From contig NZ_CP041403.1 in assembly GCF_014844135.1 (NCBI RefSeq), positions 62,001 through 126,000 on the forward strand: a DNA stretch of 64,000 bases, in the 5' to 3' direction. Positions 8,501 through 18,296 of the stretch are shown one piece after another; within the stretch, counting starts at the first letter, position 1; each line of letters starts with the position of its first letter. The notes under the pieces are model-generated. The model did not search any database and was not told the origin of the DNA. It was given only the letters and a program-made list of their open reading frames with translations. This stretch comes from Arcobacter sp. FWKO B (lineage in GTDB: Bacteria > Campylobacterota > Campylobacteria > Campylobacterales > Arcobacteraceae). Position numbers and translations under genes: made by a program.

Positions 8501-9517
8501 ATGAGTATGTTTGCTGATCCGTATGAGCAGTTTTTGTTGGATTATCTTGTAACAAAACTTGAAAATGGATCAAATACAAGAAAAGCGTTACTTTTGTATA
8601 AAGAACAAATTACAAAAGAAACTAAGTTTAAAAAAAGGCTTGAAGCAGCTATAAAAGATATGGAGATAGGAAAACACAAACTTGAGGCAATCTTACATAA
8701 ACATGGTTTTTTAAGTGCATTTCAATATAGTTTGGTAGTCAATAGTACCAATACAATAGATGGATTAAGGCTTGTATTATCTTTTCAAAAGGCTAGTTCA
8801 AATCTATTGCCTAAGATGATAAATCCTATTTATGTCCCTATGTCTATTATTATATTTACTTTTTATGGTTTGATTGTTTACCTTGGTTTGTTAGATGCTG
8901 AAGTTGCGCAACTTAAAAAAATAAATCCTGATGTTGTGCAGTTCTTGGGAATCCCTGGATATTTTACATATGAAGTTGCATACTCTGGACTTTTTATATC
9001 TATATTTATCACTGCATTTATGTTCTTTGGGTATTTGTATTCAGAAAAATATAAACCAGCTTGGCTTTATAAGGTATTTGAAACTCAGGCTTTTGCTGAT
9101 GGTAGATTTATGTTTAGGATACTTCATGGTATGCTAAGTGCTGGTATATCATTTCATAAAACATCTTTGATTTTATCAAAAGACTATTTTAAAGTAGGAT
9201 TAAGACCTTTTTTCGCTGAACTTGCTGAGTTGATACACAAAAATAAAAAACTTTTTCTTGCTTTTGAGAAGTATCATTTTCCAACGATAATAACAGCTGA
9301 TATTAAGCTATCAGAGTTAAGTCAAGTAAGCTATCCTGCTGTGACAAAGGCAATTTATGAAACATGCGATACTATGTATGAAAAAAACATCAACTATATG
9401 GTAATGCAGTGGCGATTTATGTTTTGGTTGATTGCAATGCTTGTAACTGTTGTAATTGGTTCAGACATTATCAATTTAGTTATTAGTACATTTACTTTTA
9501 AAACATTATACCAATAA
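8501..9517 (+). CDS. GspF/PilC-like inner-membrane platform protein
   Basis: 338 aa. Three membrane segments are visible (about residues 106-127, 163-183 and 303-328), with two cytoplasmic domains arranged as in T2SSF proteins: one before the first helix and a second (FMFRILHGMLSAGISFHKT) before the last. This is the rotating platform that contacts the ATPase in type II secretion and type IV pili. The repeat signatures are weak, as in type IVb PilR. Lies between the secretin and the ATPase genes. Confidence 0.7.
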   Translation: MSMFADPYEQFLLDYLVTKLENGSNTRKALLLYKEQITKETKFKKRLEAAIKDMEIGKHKLEAILHKHGFLSAFQYSLVVNSTNTIDGLRLVLSFQKASSNLLPKMINPIYVPMSIIIFTFYGLIVYLGLLDAEVAQLKKINPDVVQFLGIPGYFTYEVAYSGLFISIFITAFMFFGYLYSEKYKPAWLYKVFETQAFADGRFMFRILHGMLSAGISFHKTSLILSKDYFKVGLRPFFAELAELIHKNKKLFLAFEKYHFPTIITADIKLSELSQVSYPAVTKAIYETCDTMYEKNINYMVMQWRFMFWLIAMLVTVVIGSDIINLVISTFTFKTLYQ

Positions 9518-9529
9518 AAAAGATGCAGT

Positions 9530-11185
9530 ATGATAAGAAAAATATTTAATAGAAACTACAATTCAGTTTTTTTTGATATCAATAAGTTAAAGAATATCAA
9601 TTTTAAAGATATGGCTGAACAACAAAAAAAACAAATAATAAAACTATTTTCTAAGGATGAAAATAGTGATATAAGTTTGAGTTTTTTGATAGAAGAAGCG
9701 ATAAAAGAAAAATACAATCTAAAAGGTGGATATGGCGATCTTTTATCAAATGAAGAACAATATGCAGATTTTGTTAGAAGTCTTGGTTATGAGTATTATG
9801 CTACATATACCGAGCTATCAAAACATTATCAAGATACATCATCTCAACTTGATGAGAAAAAACTTGAATTTTGTGCTTCTATGTATATTATCACTCTAGA
9901 AGATAAAAAAACAAAAAACAAAGTACTTGGTATCAGGGATGTTGTAAATCTTGATTTTGAGATATTAAGTAAGTTCTATTTTACAAAAGTTGTTGTGCTT
10001 GGTGAGGGGATTTTATCATCGGTATTTGGTGAAGATAGAGAGATTGTTTTTGGGTCACATAATGACTTGGAAAATGATGAGGAGATAAATAAGTATTTTG
10101 ATAAGATGATGGGACAAGCCATTTTGCTAAGAGCTTCTGATATACATATCCAAAAAACAAGTAGATCAGCAACTTTATGGTTTAGAATAGATGGTATAAA
10201 AGTTGAAATGGGAACGATGCCAATAGCTCTTGCAAAAACTTTAAAAAGAAGACTTGTGACGATGGCTGATCAGGAAGATTCTGATTATGAAAGTATTAAT
10301 GGTATGATAAACTATGAATATGGTAAAAAAACTATCAAATTCAGACTTGGTCTAATCAATTCAAAAATGAATTTTTCTTTGGTTATGAGAATGATAGGTG
10401 GACGAGGTGTTGTGTCACATAATCTTAGAGGTCTAAATTATCCAGAAGAAACAGTAAATATTTTGGATAATCTAACCAAATATGCAAATGGTATGATATT
10501 GATTACTGGGCAAGTTGGTTCAGGTAAAACTCATCTTATGTATGCACTTTTACAAAAACTTGCAAAACAAAAACAATATGTAGTTACTATTGAAGACCCA
10601 GTTGAGTATGTGGATGAGTCATTTTTTCAAATAGATTTATCAGAATTTGCAAGTGCAAGTGAAGAGTTTAAATATGGTTATCCTGAAGCTGTAGTTGATA
10701 TATTAAGACAAGATTCTAATATAATATTAATTGGTGAGACAAGAGAGCCAGCAACAGCTTCTCAGCTTATCAATGCATCAAACCTAGGGCAACTTGTATT
10801 TTCAACGATGCATACCAACTCTGCACCTGCAACAGTTTCTAGGATGACAAGTTCTCTTGGGATCAATGAAGGGGATATTGTCGATAATCTAAGAGGAATA
10901 GTATCTCAAAGATTAGTAAGAAAACTATGTGAACACTGTAAAGTTCCTGATGGAGAGGGTGGATATAAAAAAGTAGGTTGTGGTGAATGTAGTAATACAG
11001 GATTTAAAGATAGGGTACCAATTGCTGAAGTAGTGAGATTTAAAATAGGATATGGTGGAGATTTTAGTAATCCAGCAGAATATATGACTGTAGAAAAAGC
11101 TTCAATGGCTCAATATCACGCAGGGCTTATTACAAGAGAAGATGCACTAGCAATTGTTAGAGGGGAAGAAGTATGGTACGATTAG
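9530..11185 (+). CDS. GspE/PilB-like secretion ATPase
   Basis: 551 aa. Walker A GQVGSGKTH near residue 326, Asp box EDPVEY near 354, Walker B region IILIGETREP near 399, His box TMHTNSAPATVSRM near 426. A four-cysteine zinc site follows (CEHC near 467 and CGEC near 484), typical of assembly-type PilB/GspE/PilQ ATPases. The Walker B/Arg region reads GETREPATA where the family usually has GEIRDxETA, a divergent spelling. The first 180 residues are not a recognisable GspE N-domain. It powers the platform protein encoded just upstream. Confidence 0.82.
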   Translation: MIRKIFNRNYNSVFFDINKLKNINFKDMAEQQKKQIIKLFSKDENSDISLSFLIEEAIKEKYNLKGGYGDLLSNEEQYADFVRSLGYEYYATYTELSKHYQDTSSQLDEKKLEFCASMYIITLEDKKTKNKVLGIRDVVNLDFEILSKFYFTKVVVLGEGILSSVFGEDREIVFGSHNDLENDEEINKYFDKMMGQAILLRASDIHIQKTSRSATLWFRIDGIKVEMGTMPIALAKTLKRRLVTMADQEDSDYESINGMINYEYGKKTIKFRLGLINSKMNFSLVMRMIGGRGVVSHNLRGLNYPEETVNILDNLTKYANGMILITGQVGSGKTHLMYALLQKLAKQKQYVVTIEDPVEYVDESFFQIDLSEFASASEEFKYGYPEAVVDILRQDSNIILIGETREPATASQLINASNLGQLVFSTMHTNSAPATVSRMTSSLGINEGDIVDNLRGIVSQRLVRKLCEHCKVPDGEGGYKKVGCGECSNTGFKDRVPIAEVVRFKIGYGGDFSNPAEYMTVEKASMAQYHAGLITREDALAIVRGEEVWYD

Positions 11186-11928
11186 TAATTACCGATTTTG
11201 GTTCAAGGGAAGCTAGTGAGACATTTTATAGAAATGATGAGTTTGATACATTTGAATATCTTATAACCTATAGTGCATTTAAAAAACATAGTGTTTATTT
11301 ATCAAAGTACTATATAAATAACAGTGTATATTCTTTAAATTTATTATCAAAATATTATCTTGAAAAAAACGAGTTCTTGATATATATAAATGAAGAAGAG
11401 TATATCATCCTATTTAACCACAAAACGGTATATAGTGCTAAAATCAATCAACACTTTATAACTGATGACATAATCAAATCAGTTCTTATTACAAAACATA
11501 TCATTTTATTATCTGGAGCAATGGGACTTAAAAAAGTGTACTATGTGATAGATGGAAAATATAAGTATGCTATTGAAAATATTTTAAAATATAATACTTT
11601 AGATGACAATAAAGATGTTGTTTTAAAACCTCTTGGAAAGATTAAAAATCTTGTAAAGCCATTAAACGAGCTAAATAGGACAAAACTTCACTATTTGAAG
11701 TTGGGATATGTAATATCTTTGGTTGTAATATTGGGATGGTTTGGGCTTTTTGGACTCAATATGGCAAGTGATGCACTTACAAACGACGAATATTTAGCTA
11801 AGCTTAAATCTGAAGTAGATTTTGAAAACCAAGTATTGCAAAGACAGCAAAATATTTTAAATATAGAAAAGAAAAAACTAGATGAATTAATAGGGTGCAT
11901 TAGTAATAATAATGAGGTACAAAGATGA
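11173..11928 (+). CDS. bitopic assembly protein (GspL/PilM-N-like role)
   Basis: 251 aa, overlapping the ATPase gene by 13 nt. A cytoplasmic alpha/beta domain of about 175 residues is followed by one membrane helix (about residues 178-198) and a short periplasmic coiled coil. The layout matches GspL or a PilM-PilN fusion, the partners that anchor the ATPase to the membrane, but sequence motifs are too weak to name it. It overlaps the next gene by 4 nt (ATGA). Confidence 0.45.
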   Translation: MVRLVITDFGSREASETFYRNDEFDTFEYLITYSAFKKHSVYLSKYYINNSVYSLNLLSKYYLEKNEFLIYINEEEYIILFNHKTVYSAKINQHFITDDIIKSVLITKHIILLSGAMGLKKVYYVIDGKYKYAIENILKYNTLDDNKDVVLKPLGKIKNLVKPLNELNRTKLHYLKLGYVISLVVILGWFGLFGLNMASDALTNDEYLAKLKSEVDFENQVLQRQQNILNIEKKKLDELIGCISNNNEVQR

Positions 11929-12410
11929 TTGGCATAAGTAATAAACAAATAGCAACTATTACAAAATATGCAGTTATGATAGCAGCTTTTTATATTGTAA
12001 GTTTTATATTTGTACAAGGGTTTAAATATATTAAGTATATGAAAGAAGAAAATAGTTTAAAAAGTGAATTAAACTTAAAACTGCAAGAGTCCCAAAATAT
12101 AAAAATGGAAATTCAAATTATACAAGACAAGCTAGCTAATGTACAAAACAGCTATATTTCACAAGAAGAATTAGAAGAAAGAGTAATAGCAATATTTGAA
12201 AGAATGTCTGTATTTGATTTTCATTTGAGATATATTGGTGCTACAAAGCTTTGTATAGATAGATATGTTTTAATGGTTCAGCTTAGTGCAAGAAGTGAAG
12301 AAGGACTTAAGGCTGCTGAAGGAATCTTATCATATTTGGGTCAAACTCAAAAAAGTCAAGATAGTGATGTGATATATTATATTGACTATATATCTTCTAT
12401 GCGGGAGTAA
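11925..12410 (+). CDS. bitopic assembly protein (GspM/PilO-like role)
   Basis: 161 aa. One N-terminal membrane helix (about residues 13-31), then a coiled coil (ENSLKSELNLKLQESQNIKM) and a small C-terminal alpha/beta domain with the strand VLMVQLSARS and helix EEGLKAAEGILSYL. This is the plan of GspM/PilO. It probably pairs with the preceding bitopic protein across the inner membrane. Identification is by topology and position only. Confidence 0.45.
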   Translation: MIGISNKQIATITKYAVMIAAFYIVSFIFVQGFKYIKYMKEENSLKSELNLKLQESQNIKMEIQIIQDKLANVQNSYISQEELEERVIAIFERMSVFDFHLRYIGATKLCIDRYVLMVQLSARSEEGLKAAEGILSYLGQTQKSQDSDVIYYIDYISSMRE

Positions 12411-12413
12411 ATT

Positions 12414-14582
12414 ATGCTATATAAAAAGATATGTGTTTTAATATGTTTTACTTTTAGTTTGTTTGCAAGTGATTTATATGTAGATAATATTGAGCTTGCA
12501 AAAGCAAAAAAACTTGTTCAAAAAGAGGAACAAATAGCACTTGCTTATAAAAAATATATTTTAAAATATGGTGCAAAACCAACTATTGATAATCTAATAT
12601 CTAATGGCTTTTTGCCTCAAGGTTTTAGTAAAATTAATCCTTTTGGCAAAGAAATGAAGATTTCTACTACCACACATACAATTGAAGATGGTCTTCCAGT
12701 TTCACTTAGAATGAAAGCTCATATATATGATTATTATTATGCCAATATAAATAGAGTTAATACTAAAGCTCCAATAAGCATAAAAAATAATTATACACAA
12801 ATGGTACTATCTACAAAAGAAGAATATATCATAAGTATGAAAAATGAAAATAAGCTTACAAGTGTAAAGTCTGAAGCTAGAAATAAATACTATTTAGATG
12901 ATAAAGGTGTTTTAAATTGGTATGACAATGATGGCAAATATGTGTACTCATATGATAAAAATTTATTAATAGATGATATGTTTGATACTAGTGGAAATAT
13001 AAAAACAGCTATATATAATCTTTTGGAAACAAATAAAGCTTTATATGCTGGACAAATAATATATAATCTAAAAGATAATGTGGCACAAAAACACCTTAAT
13101 ATTGGTGGAGAAGGTAAAAAAATAGTTAAAATTGGTGGTTCTCAAAAAGATATTGGTAAAACTATTATACAATTTACCAGAAGAGCTGGAGGTATGATTG
13201 TTAATGGAGATATCTATACTTGGGGAAATAATGCAAATAAAATAACAGGTATAGAAAAAAATACATATACAGGCTCTGGGGGAAGTAATAGATATCCTGT
13301 AATTAACTCTTTAGTAAGGGCTAAGGTAAAAACATATGACAATGCAATAGATAGTAGAAATTATTTTTCATCACCATTGCGTCCTAAGTTTGTAGATTTT
13401 TTTGCTACAGTATATCATGGAACTTGTGGTGTAGCTACAGATGGTGCAATATATTGTGGCGGAAGTACAGGTGCTGAGACAACAAATTTATTTACAAATA
13501 TCAATAAAGATGGAAGTAGTGCAGAGATGCTATATAAAAGCTCTTTTTTTGATGGAAGTACAGGTAAAAAAGCTACAAAAATAATGGCAAATAATCAAAT
13601 ATGGTTAATTTTAGCAAATACAAGTATAGAACCAATTGATGGCAGTTATAAAAATGGTCAAATATGGAGATGGGGAAGAGATTTTGCTGGTTTTTCAGGA
13701 GATAGTAAAAACACTACTTATAAATATGATAATACTGGTAATCCAACAGAGTTGATAGTTACTTCTGGTGGTACGAAGGTATTATTTAAAGACTTAACAT
13801 ATCTTTTGACTATAGGATATAGAAAAATGGGAGCTTTATCCAATGAAGGAGATGTTTGGATATGGGGGCTTGATGATTATTATACACAAAACTGCACTCA
13901 AACAATAGGTGGGAAGAGTGTTAATTTATGTATACCATATAAGGTGTCTTCTAATATTGCATTTAGTAGTTTAAAAGGTGGATTGCAAGGCTTTGTTGCA
14001 AAAGGTGTAGATGGAAACTTTTATAAAATATCACAAAAATGGGGTGAACTTCCAAAAGTAGAATCTTTGACAGATGCAATCAGAAATAGTGGTGATGATA
14101 ATGAAATATTAGCCGTTGATTTATCTAGTAAACTAAGTGGCACAAGTTTGATTGAAAATGCTGGTATAGTATGGGTAAATTCAAAGAATGAATTAAGAGG
14201 TGATTATTTTACTGCTTCAAATGTAAATGATACATTGTTTAAAAAGGCTATTGAAACTATCAAATGGAAAAATATAAAAGTTATAGAAGATGATAACGGG
14301 ATGTGCGGTATAGATATATATAATCAGATGTATTGTTGGGGAATTGTATCATATACGAGATCAGGAACTAGTACAACAGATTATATAGGTAATACATTTA
14401 TGTTACCTGTATTTAATACAAATTTATATGATTTAGACAAAGATTTTTTGGTGGCTGAGGGTGGCAGAAATGGTCATTTGACACCTATAAGCTCTGGTGA
14501 TTGGACTACTGGTGGTGGGACATTTTTTCTAAAATATCCTACTTATATAGGTGGTTTTAATTATGAATTTATATTTAAATAA
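12414..14582 (+). CDS. large exported RCC1-like propeller protein
   Basis: 722 aa. Signal peptide (1-18, ending LFAS), the shared N-domain (VQKEEQIALAYKKYILKYG, SNGFLPQGFSKINPFG, INRVNT), then RCC1-like blades: MIVNGDIYTWGNNANKI, GVATDGAIYCGGST, NGQIWRWGRDF, LSNEGDVWIWGLDD, IDIYNQMYCWGIV. The C-terminus FLKYPTYIGGFNYEFIFK is almost identical to that of the propeller at 4092. It lacks the jelly-roll insert of that paralogue. Probably a second tip or effector module for the same machine. Confidence 0.6.
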   Translation: MLYKKICVLICFTFSLFASDLYVDNIELAKAKKLVQKEEQIALAYKKYILKYGAKPTIDNLISNGFLPQGFSKINPFGKEMKISTTTHTIEDGLPVSLRMKAHIYDYYYANINRVNTKAPISIKNNYTQMVLSTKEEYIISMKNENKLTSVKSEARNKYYLDDKGVLNWYDNDGKYVYSYDKNLLIDDMFDTSGNIKTAIYNLLETNKALYAGQIIYNLKDNVAQKHLNIGGEGKKIVKIGGSQKDIGKTIIQFTRRAGGMIVNGDIYTWGNNANKITGIEKNTYTGSGGSNRYPVINSLVRAKVKTYDNAIDSRNYFSSPLRPKFVDFFATVYHGTCGVATDGAIYCGGSTGAETTNLFTNINKDGSSAEMLYKSSFFDGSTGKKATKIMANNQIWLILANTSIEPIDGSYKNGQIWRWGRDFAGFSGDSKNTTYKYDNTGNPTELIVTSGGTKVLFKDLTYLLTIGYRKMGALSNEGDVWIWGLDDYYTQNCTQTIGGKSVNLCIPYKVSSNIAFSSLKGGLQGFVAKGVDGNFYKISQKWGELPKVESLTDAIRNSGDDNEILAVDLSSKLSGTSLIENAGIVWVNSKNELRGDYFTASNVNDTLFKKAIETIKWKNIKVIEDDNGMCGIDIYNQMYCWGIVSYTRSGTSTTDYIGNTFMLPVFNTNLYDLDKDFLVAEGGRNGHLTPISSGDWTTGGGTFFLKYPTYIGGFNYEFIFK

Positions 14583-14607
14583 TAATATTAAAAAAAGGAA
14601 AAGAAAT

Positions 14608-15606
14608 ATGAAAAAATTAAGTTTTGTTGTTGGTTTGCTGGTAGCTGTTAATATATATGCCCAAGATAAATTGGATATCTTAGATAAACAGTCTCAAGAG
14701 TTTTTCAAGGCAATTACTGGATTAGAAAAAGATTATCTTGAAGCACAAATGAAAAACATTTCTATTAGTGGTAGAAGTCAAGGTAGTATGCCATCTGCAC
14801 CTACAAGATCAAATCAAGATGTATATGTTCCACAGGGATATTCAGAAGGTGGAGTTGTTCTTAGTCAAGAAGAATATATCAGAAATACATTTAATAATGA
14901 AAATGAATTAGCAAGAATCAAAACTGATTTTGCAAGAATTACAACTTTTAAGGACTTAAAAATAAAAAGTATGTACTCTTTTAATGGTCAAGATTATGCA
15001 GTATTGTATCTTGATGATGGCTCATCTGCACAAAAGATAAATGATGAAAATACTTTTCTTATAGAAGGTAGATATAAAAAAGGAGATATGATTTTGGGTC
15101 ATAAGGTAGTATCTCTTAATACAAGAACAAAAAAGATAGAGTTGTATAAAGAACTAGATTCTGAGTATGGGTACTATATTTATCTATCTAACTATGGAGT
15201 TGGTGTGAGTGATTTGAAAAAAAATGAAAAACCAAAACAAACAGTAGCTTCAAATAATACTCAAAATACAAAAAATCAACAACCTAAAACTTCAGAGCCT
15301 AGTGCTATCCAAAAAGTTTTTGATGAAGCAGATATAAAAACAACATCTACACAACAATCAAACTGCTTATATAAAGTAAATGTAAAAAGTTTAAATGTAA
15401 GAAATCAAACATCGCCAAATGCAACAATATTAAGAATATTAAGACAAAATGATAAATTCAGTATAAGTAAGACACAAGGAGACTGGGTACTGATTGATAC
15501 AATCCATAAGCATATATCAGGTGATATTATGGATGTAAAAGATCAAAACAACTGGGTAAATATTGTAAATAATAATGCTGATTTAGAAGATGATTGCAAG
15601 GAGTAA
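14608..15606 (+). CDS. periplasmic SH3-domain protein
   Basis: 332 aa. Start chosen at ATG 14608, with AAGGAA 7 nt upstream and an immediate signal peptide (MKKLSFVVGLLVAVNIYA); an earlier ATG at 14551 lies inside the previous gene. The middle holds a small beta domain (SFNGQDYAVLYLDDGS) like those in PilP/T4P alignment proteins. After a Gln/Asn/Lys-rich linker a bacterial SH3 domain follows (VKSLNVRNQTSPNATILRIL, GDWVLI, about residues 255-300). It may bind peptidoglycan or bridge the platform and secretin. C-terminal end overlaps the next frame. Confidence 0.5.
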   Translation: MKKLSFVVGLLVAVNIYAQDKLDILDKQSQEFFKAITGLEKDYLEAQMKNISISGRSQGSMPSAPTRSNQDVYVPQGYSEGGVVLSQEEYIRNTFNNENELARIKTDFARITTFKDLKIKSMYSFNGQDYAVLYLDDGSSAQKINDENTFLIEGRYKKGDMILGHKVVSLNTRTKKIELYKELDSEYGYYIYLSNYGVGVSDLKKNEKPKQTVASNNTQNTKNQQPKTSEPSAIQKVFDEADIKTTSTQQSNCLYKVNVKSLNVRNQTSPNATILRILRQNDKFSISKTQGDWVLIDTIHKHISGDIMDVKDQNNWVNIVNNNADLEDDCKE

Positions 15607-15610
15607 TGAC

Positions 15611-16633
15611 TTGAGTTTTGAACAATATAAAATAAAAATTGATGCATCATTTGACAATATCAAAAGTGAGTTTGATGGAATAGAGTATTCTTTTACACAG
15701 CTTTTTGATATCCAGAGTGTTTTTTCAAGTGATGATAGAGGTAAGATAAAATTAAGTAAAACAACATTTAATACAACTCATACTGATATACAAAATAAGA
15801 TTCTAATGATAAACAAAGAGTTGCAACGGTGCCTAGATATCGTACAGAATTATTTTGAAAAAACTCTACAAAATAATAAAATTAATAAAAGTGTTAATAT
15901 AATTGATGGTACAACTGAAAATAAAAAAGTACTATCAATGCTGATACAAGAAAAAAATGGTAAATCTATATCAAAAGAGTTAAATAATATTTTGATATTA
16001 AAAGATAAAATAGTAAATTTACAATTTTTAATCAGCTTATTTGATACTTCATTTTCATATGCACAAATTAGTAAAATGACATTAGAGGAGCTTATCAATA
16101 GTGTATTTATTTTTGAATTTATAGATACATGCTCAATTCTGTACAAAAACTTTAATGAGTTTAAATTTTATATTGAAAATTTTTATAGTGATTTTAGAAC
16201 CAATGACTATATTGAAGATATTGAAATTTTACTTGAGTTACATAAAAGAAATTTGGAACTTTATTCATATCAAGATATTAAATATAAAATAATCTTGGAG
16301 TACAACATAAATATTGGTGATGTAAAACTAAAGTTATTAAATAAATATTTTTTGCAACAAGCTATATCATTATTGATAGAACAATCTTGTCTTGACCTTA
16401 TAAAAAAAGAGTTAAAAAAAGGTAAGTTTCATAAGCTGATAGAAATAAATATTTTAAAAGTTAAAAAAAATATTAGAATCATCATCAAGAACAATGGATT
16501 TGACACAAAAGAACTAATTGGCAACGAGTATATTAATCTTATACTGTGTGATAATATCGCTAACAATATAGATATTATTCTTGAGGCTGATACTATTGAA
16601 AATGAAGGTATGAACTATATTTTAAAACTCTAA
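15611..16633 (+). CDS. protein of unknown function with degenerate histidine-kinase-like ATPase end
   Basis: 340 aa. TTG at 15611 is preferred: AAGGAG at 15598-15603 is 7 nt upstream, while the upstream in-frame ATG at 15590 precedes the site. No membrane segment. The C-terminal 95 residues resemble a GHKL ATPase fold in outline (YFLQQAISLLIEQS as an N-box-like helix; IRIIIKNNGFD as a DxG-like strand), but catalytic Asn and Gly residues are lost, so it is not expected to be active. Last gene of the pilus-like cluster, followed by a strong terminator; perhaps regulatory. Confidence 0.4.
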   Translation: MSFEQYKIKIDASFDNIKSEFDGIEYSFTQLFDIQSVFSSDDRGKIKLSKTTFNTTHTDIQNKILMINKELQRCLDIVQNYFEKTLQNNKINKSVNIIDGTTENKKVLSMLIQEKNGKSISKELNNILILKDKIVNLQFLISLFDTSFSYAQISKMTLEELINSVFIFEFIDTCSILYKNFNEFKFYIENFYSDFRTNDYIEDIEILLELHKRNLELYSYQDIKYKIILEYNINIGDVKLKLLNKYFLQQAISLLIEQSCLDLIKKELKKGKFHKLIEINILKVKKNIRIIIKNNGFDTKELIGNEYINLILCDNIANNIDIILEADTIENEGMNYILKL

Positions 16634-16656
16634 TATATTAAAAATATTTAATATAA

Positions 16657-16691
16657 AAAGATGTCACAGTATCTGTGGCATCTTTTTTTTA
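16657..16691 (+). terminator. rho-independent terminator of the pilus-like cluster
   Basis: GATGTCACAG (16660-16669) pairs with CTGTGGCATC (16673-16682) with one G-T pair and a 3-nt loop, followed by eight T. It separates the pilus-like cluster from the nif promoter 16 nt further on. Confidence 0.9.
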
Positions 16692-16706
16692 TGCCAATTT
16701 TTTCTA

Positions 16707-16722
16707 TGGAACACCATTTGCA
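16707..16722 (+). promoter_or_regulatory. sigma-54 promoter of nifH
   Basis: TGGAACACCATTTGCA: GG and GC are separated by exactly 10 nt, matching the -24/-12 consensus TGGCAC-N5-TTGCA at nearly all conserved bases. It lies 39 nt before the nifH start. Confidence 0.9.
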
Positions 16723-16727
16723 ATAAC

Positions 16728-17675
<948 letters not shown>

Positions 17676-17793
17676 TTAGTTTATAGTTGATAGTTTATAG
17701 TTGATAGTTTGTAGAGAAGAAAAATATAAAATTCAAAAAACTTAGTTACTAAGTACCTCATTGACTTAGTAGCTTTAAAACAAGGAGAAAAAG
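17676..17793 (+). repeat. nifH-orf121 spacer with tandem repeats and AGT-rich leader
   Basis: Three imperfect copies of TTTATAGTTGATAG follow the nifH stop directly (17680-17715). The second half (17741-17780) reads ACTTAGTTACTAAGTACCTC and TTGACTTAGTAGCTTT before an AAGGAG site, a pattern shared with the leaders of nifD and the ferredoxin at 52490. No gene seen. Confidence 0.6.
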
Positions 17794-18159
17794 ATGTTTG
17801 TATGTGGATACCACTTTCCTGCTAGTATGGGAAATGATGTAAGTTTTGATAAAGTTGTTGAAAAAGTAACAGAAGGTGCTGGTGATTTATCAGGAATCAG
17901 CGGTGTTGTTGTGACAGGTGAGACTCCAAAAGGTGAAATCGTTGAGAGCTTTACTGTAGCACCAGGAACATTTATGTTTACTGCACTTGTAGATTATTAC
18001 AAAAAATCAGATGTACCAGAAAAAGATGGTTTCAAAATGATTTATTATACAAATAAATACCAAATTAGTGAAGTATCAAAAACTATAGATGGTGATGTAA
18101 CAAAACCATTCTGTAGAAAATTTGATGATATGAATCTATACAGAATCAAAGTAGCGTAA
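17794..18159 (+). CDS. unknown 121-aa protein between nifH and nifD
   Basis: 121 aa, strong AAGGAG site, well-used frame. Short beta-rich sequence (SGISGVVVTGETPKGEIVESF; MIYYTNKYQISEV) with no signal peptide, no membrane segment and two cysteines (CGYHF at the start, FCRKF near residue 109). It is not a P-II/NifI protein, AnfG/VnfG or any nif accessory protein I can name. Its position inside the nifHDK operon, with its own leader like that of nifD, implies a role in nitrogenase maturation, protection or regulation. Confidence 0.75.
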   Translation: MFVCGYHFPASMGNDVSFDKVVEKVTEGAGDLSGISGVVVTGETPKGEIVESFTVAPGTFMFTALVDYYKKSDVPEKDGFKMIYYTNKYQISEVSKTIDGDVTKPFCRKFDDMNLYRIKVA

Positions 18160-18177
18160 AAATTAAATATTTGTGAT

Positions 18178-18262
18178 ACTTTTTGACAATTTCTTCGTTG
18201 AGATTTTCGTCATTTACTACAGTAAATTTCCTCAATCTCGCCTTGAACTTGTCTAAAAATTA
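18178..18262 (+). repeat. palindromic intergenic repeat with TTTACTACAGTAAA core (copy 1)
   Basis: The core CGTCATTTACTACAGTAAA (18208-18226) is identical to one at 36811-36829. Outer arms GAGATT/AATCTC and TTGACAA/TTGTCTAA let it fold into a long hairpin. No gene seen; it lies between the 121-aa gene and nifD. Confidence 0.65.
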
Positions 18263-18296
18263 TCTACAAAATTGAATTTTAGCTTAAATAGCGGTG

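Noticed and set aside
17794-18159. NifI (P-II) or AnfG/VnfG identity for the gene between nifH and nifD
   Set aside because: No P-II T-loop or ATP motifs and no delta-subunit features; NifD ligands are of the molybdenum type.
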